64,000 bases of DNA from the NCBI RefSeq assembly GCF_009792235.1, contig NZ_CP046973.1, positions 1,178,001 through 1,242,000 of the forward strand, written 5' to 3'. Under the pieces are notes generated by a model that saw only the letters and a program-made list of their open reading frames with translations, was not told the origin of the DNA and ran no database searches. The number at the start of each line of letters is the position of its first letter. The first letter of the stretch is position 1. This stretch comes from Microcystis aeruginosa FD4 (GTDB lineage Bacteria > Cyanobacteriota > Cyanobacteriia > Cyanobacteriales > Microcystaceae). This document shows, one piece after another, positions 60,303 through 64,000 of the stretch. The translations under genes were made by a program, and so were the position numbers.

Positions 60303-60469
60303 TTGGAAGGGGTTCTCGAAGGCTCTCCCCCTACTTACGGTGATCAGCAAACCCCCTCCGCGCGGAGGGCGCAAGCTTTGCGCCCCTACAGTAACGGATT
60401 TTGTCCACAATGTAGGGGCGAACTGCGTTCGCCCAAAAGGTACATTATCAAAGCGCAAGCCCCTAAGGG
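60303..60469. mobile_element. Second composite element in the Rpn-like gene
   Basis: From 60364 to 60450 it matches the GC-rich hairpin core at 8709-8793 and ends AAAGCGCAAGCCCCTAAGGG, a family A right end. It appears that a family A element carrying the hairpin core inserted beside the simple family A copy. Confidence 0.7.
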
Positions 60470-60869
60470 TTGATAGGGTTGTTCCCATAGTCTAATCACC
60501 TCAAATTGATGATAAGTTTTTCCCTGTTGATAGTCATTCTGTCTGACTAGGGGTAAGGTACTTCTCCTTAGATAAATCACTACCTGATAGATAGGTTTGC
60601 CTTGATAGCGTCGATAGAGTCTTGTGGCATAATCGAGCATTCTATAGGGAATATCCTCTTTAGGGTCGGTTTGGAACTCAATATGTAAGATTAGTTCTTC
60701 TGACTCCAAAAAGATTAAACTATCGGCTCTTATCGGCTCTAATGACAACTCTGAGGGTTTAATTTCGGTTAAATCTAAAGGTTTACCTAATAACCAAGTA
60801 GCTAAATCTCTCGAATATTCCAGGGCGATAAATTTACAAGTGGAATCATACATCAGTCTTGATTATATT

Positions 60870-61442
60870 TTACTCAAAAATAGAGATAAATAGACTAAAG
60901 CCCGGTAAGACATCCTCTCCGCTTAAATTGACCGGTAGTTCCATAATTTCTACGGGTTGCTGAGGACGATAAATTTCCACCTGTTGTTGTTGAGGATTAA
61001 CTAGCCAACCTAATCGCAAACCACTGTCAAGATATTCCTGCATTTTAGCTTGAATTTCTGGGAGGGAATCGCTACGGGAGCGCAGTTCAATAACGAAATC
61101 GGGACAAATAGGCGGAAATTTCTCCTGTTCTTCTCGACTCAGAGCTTGCCAACCAGTTAAACTCACCCAAGCGGCATCGGGAGCGCGATCTCCGCCATTC
61201 GGTAAACGAAAAATCGTCGCCGAACTAAAGACTTTACCTAATCCAGTTTGATGATTCCACAACCAAAGTAAACTAATAAAATCGGCCTCTCGGTTGCCGC
61301 TAATTCCCCCAACAGGTGGCATCACGATTAATTCTCCTTGAACGTTTCTTTCCAGTTGCCAATCTGGGTTAACTTGACAGAGACGGTAAAACTGCTCATC
61401 GCTGAGATTGACTGTATCTAAGTTTAAAATCACTGCTGCCAT
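60870..61442 (-). CDS. Uma2-family PD-(D/E)XK nuclease
   Basis: A 190-residue protein: LSDEQFYRLCQVNPDWQLER, VMPPVGGISGNREADFISLL, GDRAPDAAWVS (catalytic Asp), CPDFVIELRSRSDSLPEIQA (ExR/K motif) and GLRLGWLVNPQQQQVEIYRP. Standard Uma2 length. Its ATG is 17 bp from the neighbouring Rpn-like gene's 5' end on the same strand. Predicted DNase of unknown physiological role. Confidence 0.87.
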   Translation of the reverse strand: MAAVILNLDTVNLSDEQFYRLCQVNPDWQLERNVQGELIVMPPVGGISGNREADFISLLWLWNHQTGLGKVFSSATIFRLPNGGDRAPDAAWVSLTGWQALSREEQEKFPPICPDFVIELRSRSDSLPEIQAKMQEYLDSGLRLGWLVNPQQQQVEIYRPQQPVEIMELPVNLSGEDVLPGFSLFISIFE

Positions 61443-61488
61443 GGCTATATTTCGCCCTAGAAAACACTCTAGTCTTAATTATAGTCAA

Positions 61489-62502
61489 TTAGATTCCTCG
61501 CCACATTGCGATCGCACCATCTTGATCTCCAGTGACTAACCAACGACCATCTTGACTGGCAACCATCCTTAAGACGACGTTTCCCTTCAGGGTATTCAAG
61601 TGCCGACGGGTATTAACATCCCAAAACTTGACAGTTCCATCCCCGGAAGTGCTGGCCAAAACTTTACCCCCATCCAGCAGGGCCAGATCGGTAACAGCGT
61701 CGTTATGGGCGAGAATAGTAGTGGTGCCGATGCCGCTTTTCACTTGCCAACCGCGGATCGAACCGTCTTGACTCGCAGTACCGGCGGTATTACCATCCTT
61801 GGAAAAAAGCACCCGATAAACGGGGAATAAATTACCCGCATAGGCACGAATAAAGCGACCGGTACTCACTTTCCACAGTTTAACGAAGCCATCGTAATCG
61901 GCGCTAACAATTCCTTTACCATCGGGACTAAATGCGATCGCTTGAATGGGATGATTATGACCGCGCAGGGTTTTTAAGAGTTTCCCCGTTTGAAAATCCC
62001 AGAGTTTAACTGTACGATCCCAGCTACCCGTGGCCAAAGTTTTACCATCGGGAGAAATAGCGGCATCAGTAACGAGAAAAGCATGGCCGGGATAGGTCAT
62101 TTCTAATTTTCCCGTGCGCGTATTCCAGCGTTGCACTTTTCCCCCCGCATCGGCAGTTACGAAACTCTCACCATCGGGACTAAATTGGATAGCATTGACA
62201 GTATCACCTAGTGGCCAAGTCCTGAGAGGTTTTTGGGTTTTTAGGTCCCATTCCCTGACAGTACCGTCAAAACTACCACTAAGTAGTAAAGAGTTATCGG
62301 GACTAATAGCTAAAGCATAGATGGGATCCTGATTGGCTTTTAAAATAGTAACCCGTTCGACGGTCTGCCAGGGAACGATTTCTGCTAGGGGAGGCGCTTG
62401 CGGAGTGGTGATTTTCTCTTTTTCCTGATTGACTGCACAACCACCGCATAGCAACAGCAGCAATAATAACGATAACGTCGGTTGATAAAGGGTTATTTTC
62501 AT
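61489..62502 (-). CDS. WD40-repeat lipoprotein
   Basis: A 337-residue protein with a hydrophobic leader and lipobox (LLLLLLLCGG then Cys22). After a short linker there are seven WD40 blades ending in the usual W-D/W-x dipeptides: GSFDGTVREWDLKTQ, ADAGGKVQRWNTRTG, GSWDRTVKLWDFQTG, ADYDGFVKLWKVSTG, ASQDGSIRGWQVKSG, TSGDGTVKFWDVNTR, GDQDGAIAMWRGI. One seven-bladed propeller for protein binding, outside the cytoplasm. Partner unknown. Confidence 0.88.
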   Translation of the reverse strand: MKITLYQPTLSLLLLLLLCGGCAVNQEKEKITTPQAPPLAEIVPWQTVERVTILKANQDPIYALAISPDNSLLLSGSFDGTVREWDLKTQKPLRTWPLGDTVNAIQFSPDGESFVTADAGGKVQRWNTRTGKLEMTYPGHAFLVTDAAISPDGKTLATGSWDRTVKLWDFQTGKLLKTLRGHNHPIQAIAFSPDGKGIVSADYDGFVKLWKVSTGRFIRAYAGNLFPVYRVLFSKDGNTAGTASQDGSIRGWQVKSGIGTTTILAHNDAVTDLALLDGGKVLASTSGDGTVKFWDVNTRRHLNTLKGNVVLRMVASQDGRWLVTGDQDGAIAMWRGI

Positions 62503-62538
62503 AGAATTTTGCCGTTGTCAAAATCAACTTAAACTACT

Positions 62539-62781
62539 TTAAACTTGAAGGGGTAAAATTTGCATAGAATAACGACAACGAGGAACAAGATAAATGACAA
62601 ATTCTTGATTGGTTGTCTTGGCTTGTTCCAGAACATTCTGTAAATTTTCACCGTGAGCAATCACCCCTTTTTCATTATAAGCAATGTATTGATTTTTATA
62701 TAAATCAAGCACGGTGTCACGATTTTTGTTTAACCAACGTAACATTTCTTGTGCTTGTTTTTTAGAGATTGAGTCTGTCAT
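62539..62781 (-). CDS. Small unknown protein
   Basis: An 80-residue protein: KKQAQEMLRWLNKNRDTVLD, then AYNEKGVIAHGENLQNVLEQ, similar to the DUF5678-type of short proteins. It begins 7 bp after the stop of the DUF29-like gene on the same strand and is likely its operon partner. Function unknown. Confidence 0.65.
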   Translation of the reverse strand: MTDSISKKQAQEMLRWLNKNRDTVLDLYKNQYIAYNEKGVIAHGENLQNVLEQAKTTNQEFVIYLVPRCRYSMQILPLQV

Positions 62782-62788
62782 AATCTTT

Positions 62789-63220
62789 CTAAGGAGAGAC
62801 GTTTTTGATTAAAAAGAAAGCATCGCTAATCAGTTTATTTTTGTCAATTATATCCTCAATTTGCTCCGATTGATAACGACCCGCTTCGACTTCTAAAGAA
62901 GCGGCATCCAAAGCATTAAGATAAGCATCGTTTAAAGTGTCTGTTAATTCCTCATCACTTAAATAATATCCTGCTGCCTTTCGGCGTTTATTTTGGCGTT
63001 GAATTTCTCTAACACTATTGCGAATGGAGACATCCCAAGAACGAGTGGTTCGGTTTTCTGCCTGTTGTTTAATTAAATGAAGTAATAAGATAACAGCATA
63101 ACTACGAATAGTGCTAATAATCCCATTTTTGCTCATATCTTCAAGTTCTTCTACAATCGCCAGTGAACCTTTAATATCACCTTTTAAGAGCAAAGCTTTT
63201 AATTCTAAAAGTTCTTCCAT
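62789..63220 (-). CDS. DUF29-like protein
   Basis: A 143-residue helical protein: LLLKGDIKGSLAIVEELEDM, YAVILLLHLIKQQAENRTTR, SWDVSIRNSVREIQRQNKR. The NRTTRSWDxSIRN segment fits DUF29-type cyanobacterial proteins. It is the only uninterrupted DUF29-like gene of the three in this window. Function unknown. Confidence 0.6.
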   Translation of the reverse strand: MEELLELKALLLKGDIKGSLAIVEELEDMSKNGIISTIRSYAVILLLHLIKQQAENRTTRSWDVSIRNSVREIQRQNKRRKAAGYYLSDEELTDTLNDAYLNALDAASLEVEAGRYQSEQIEDIIDKNKLISDAFFLIKNVSP

Positions 63221-63518
63221 AATCCAATTGATTCCCCGAAATATACCTTAATTATATCTTGCCACAAGTCTCTCTATCCCAAAGCTCATTTAAGGACATC
63301 TTGAGGAAAAAATTAATCATTTTTTCATTTATTTTAAGCTTTTATGTGCTGTGGCCGTTCTTGTGAAAATGGAGTTTTTAGTCATAACTCGAAGATTAGC
63401 AAAATTAAGCGATTTTCGGGGATTGTAGCGGCGAATTGCATTCTATCTCTGATGTATAAATGCGATCCCCTTCTTTTAACTTTAAGTTAAAATAGATTGA
63501 GTTCGTTGTGATCGATCG
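63221..63518. other. Divergent spacer
   Basis: 298 bases between the DUF29-like gene and the HicAB pair, AT-rich, without a supported gene. The TTAACTTTAAGTTAA palindrome (63476-63490) lies 29 bases before the HicA start and is a candidate operator for HicB autoregulation, which is inference. Confidence 0.4.
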
Positions 63519-63776
63519 ATGGGAAAAAAAGAAAAACTGCTAGAAAAGGCCAAAAACTCGCCTCAAGGATTACGTTTTAGCGAATTTGAGAGTTTGCTTA
63601 ATCTTTGTGGTTGGACTTTTGACCATCAAACAGGAAGTCATCACATTTGGTATTCATCCAAGAGAGTCCGTATATCTATTCAACAGACAAAAAACGGTGA
63701 AGCGAAAGCTTATCAAGTTAAACAATTTTTAAAAATACAGGAGGAAGAAAATGAATCCAACAACCGAGGATTTTAA
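63519..63776 (+). CDS. hicA: HicA-like toxin
   Basis: An 85-residue HicA-type protein: GLRFSEFESLLNLCGWTFDH, then QTGSHHIWYSSKRVRISIQQ with the catalytic His in GSHHIW, and KAYQVKQFLKI. Overlaps the HicB start by 26 bp. Complete. Confidence 0.85.
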   Translation: MGKKEKLLEKAKNSPQGLRFSEFESLLNLCGWTFDHQTGSHHIWYSSKRVRISIQQTKNGEAKAYQVKQFLKIQEEENESNNRGF

Positions 63777-63957
63777 CGGTTTTAGCATTAATATCTTCCA
63801 AGATGAGGAGGGAGATTGGATAGCATACTTAGTAGAAATTCCTAGCGTTTCCGCTTTTGCTGATAGTCCCCAAACAGCACTCAATCAATTAATTTTAGCT
63901 TGGGAAGGCGTTAAAGAAAGTTATCGTCAACATGGTGAAGAAATTCCTCATGGTTAA
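63751..63957 (+). CDS. hicB: HicB-like antitoxin
   Basis: A 68-residue HicB-fold protein: GFSINIFQDEEGDWIAYLVE, then IPSVSAFADSPQTALNQLIL. It follows the toxin with a 26-bp overlap and a strong AGGAGGAAG ribosome site inside the toxin gene. The partner of the 63519 toxin. Confidence 0.85.
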   Translation: MNPTTEDFNGFSINIFQDEEGDWIAYLVEIPSVSAFADSPQTALNQLILAWEGVKESYRQHGEEIPHG

Positions 63958-63958
63958 A

Positions 63959-64000
63959 ACCCTACACCCCACACCCTACACCCCACACCCTACCCCCACG
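63959..64000. repeat. CCCTACACCCCACA tandem repeat at window edge
   Basis: The 14-base unit ACCCTACACCCCAC repeats two and a half times and runs off the window. Similar GTGTGGG runs occur at 53290-53312. Confidence 0.8.

Larger units (their letters stand above)
59779..60853 (-). pseudogene. Rpn/PD-(D/E)XK-type gene disrupted by MITEs
   Basis: The 5' part (60853-60470) reads MYDSTCKFIALEYSRDLATW, LHIEFQTDPKEDIPYRMLDY (nuclease ExQ) and YQVVIYLRRSTLPLV, up to WEQPYQP. The 3' part (60204-59779) reads LQAPGLLPFATLAQAEEQEN onward with the DUF4351-like ending. Between them 60205-60469 is MITE material carrying stops. The family is the same broad group as the genes at 35875 and 36969 but a different subtype. 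Confidence 0.85.

Overview
The window reads as chromosomal DNA of a bloom-forming unicellular cyanobacterium, most likely Microcystis or a close relative. This is inference. It rests on light-independent chlorophyll synthesis genes (chlL, chlN), a CRR6-type NDH-1 assembly factor, a plant/cyanobacterial-type IspH, HoxH of the bidirectional hydrogenase, an NblB-like HEAT protein, frequent GCGATCGC (HIP1) octamers, modest GC, and a very dense load of small inverted-repeat elements, DUF29, Uma2, Rpn-like and toxin-antitoxin genes.

Layout. 1-2057: 5' part of dnaG, a thioredoxin and a MITE. 2154-8473: a tightly packed four-gene operon (alpha/beta-hydrolase, caspase fused to a VMAP-C-like domain, MoxR AAA+ ATPase, vWA-like/FGE-sulfatase protein). 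It matches the ternary VMAP-MoxR-vWA conflict systems. The last gene ends in an Asn/Tyr/Phe-rich stretch that looks like a variable region of a diversity-generating retroelement (DGR). 8474-9888: MITEs and a broken UPF0175/DUF3368 toxin-antitoxin pair. 9889-16000: core photosynthesis and isoprenoid genes (crr6, ispH, chlL, chlN). 16156-18094: an RloA/RloB-type (AbiL-like) defence pair. 18206-28317: nucleoside phosphorylase, hoxH, a group 2 sigma factor, a DUF29 gene split by a TnpB element, two TPR proteins, NblB-like protein and an ABC ATPase. 28563-34819 and 39824-41122: polysaccharide genes (Wzt-like ATPase, methyltransferase, four glycosyltransferases). 35147-39580: accessory island with a VapBC-like pair whose toxin carries a stop codon, a recent tandem duplication of an Rpn-like gene, a Uma2 nuclease and an MNT-HEPN fusion. 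41123-42373: repeat-rich DNA with an IS630 remnant and nested MITEs. 42374-46539: matrixin-like protease, secG, gpmI, PstS-like protein. 46607-47750: a small gene split by a 352-bp TnpB-element derivative, next to a RelE-type TA pair. 48014-54041: GUN4-domain proteins flanking a very large vault-like SPFH protein and a DUF4407 membrane protein. 54227-58225: small TA-type genes with a segmental duplication, then a second DUF29 gene split by an intact TnpB element. 58399-64000: MlaE-type permease, Rpn/Uma2 genes, a WD40 lipoprotein, DUF29-like protein and a HicAB pair.

Most notable are (a) the caspase/hydrolase VMAP operon with a DGR-like hypervariable tail, (b) the GUN4 / vault-like SPFH / DUF4407 cluster, whose first gene is split at a classic A-AAA-AAG slippery site followed at once by a stop, and (c) TnpB-type elements caught in two separate DUF29 genes plus a non-autonomous relative in a third gene whose ends can be placed to the base. 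All assignments come from reading motifs and sequence; no database search was possible.
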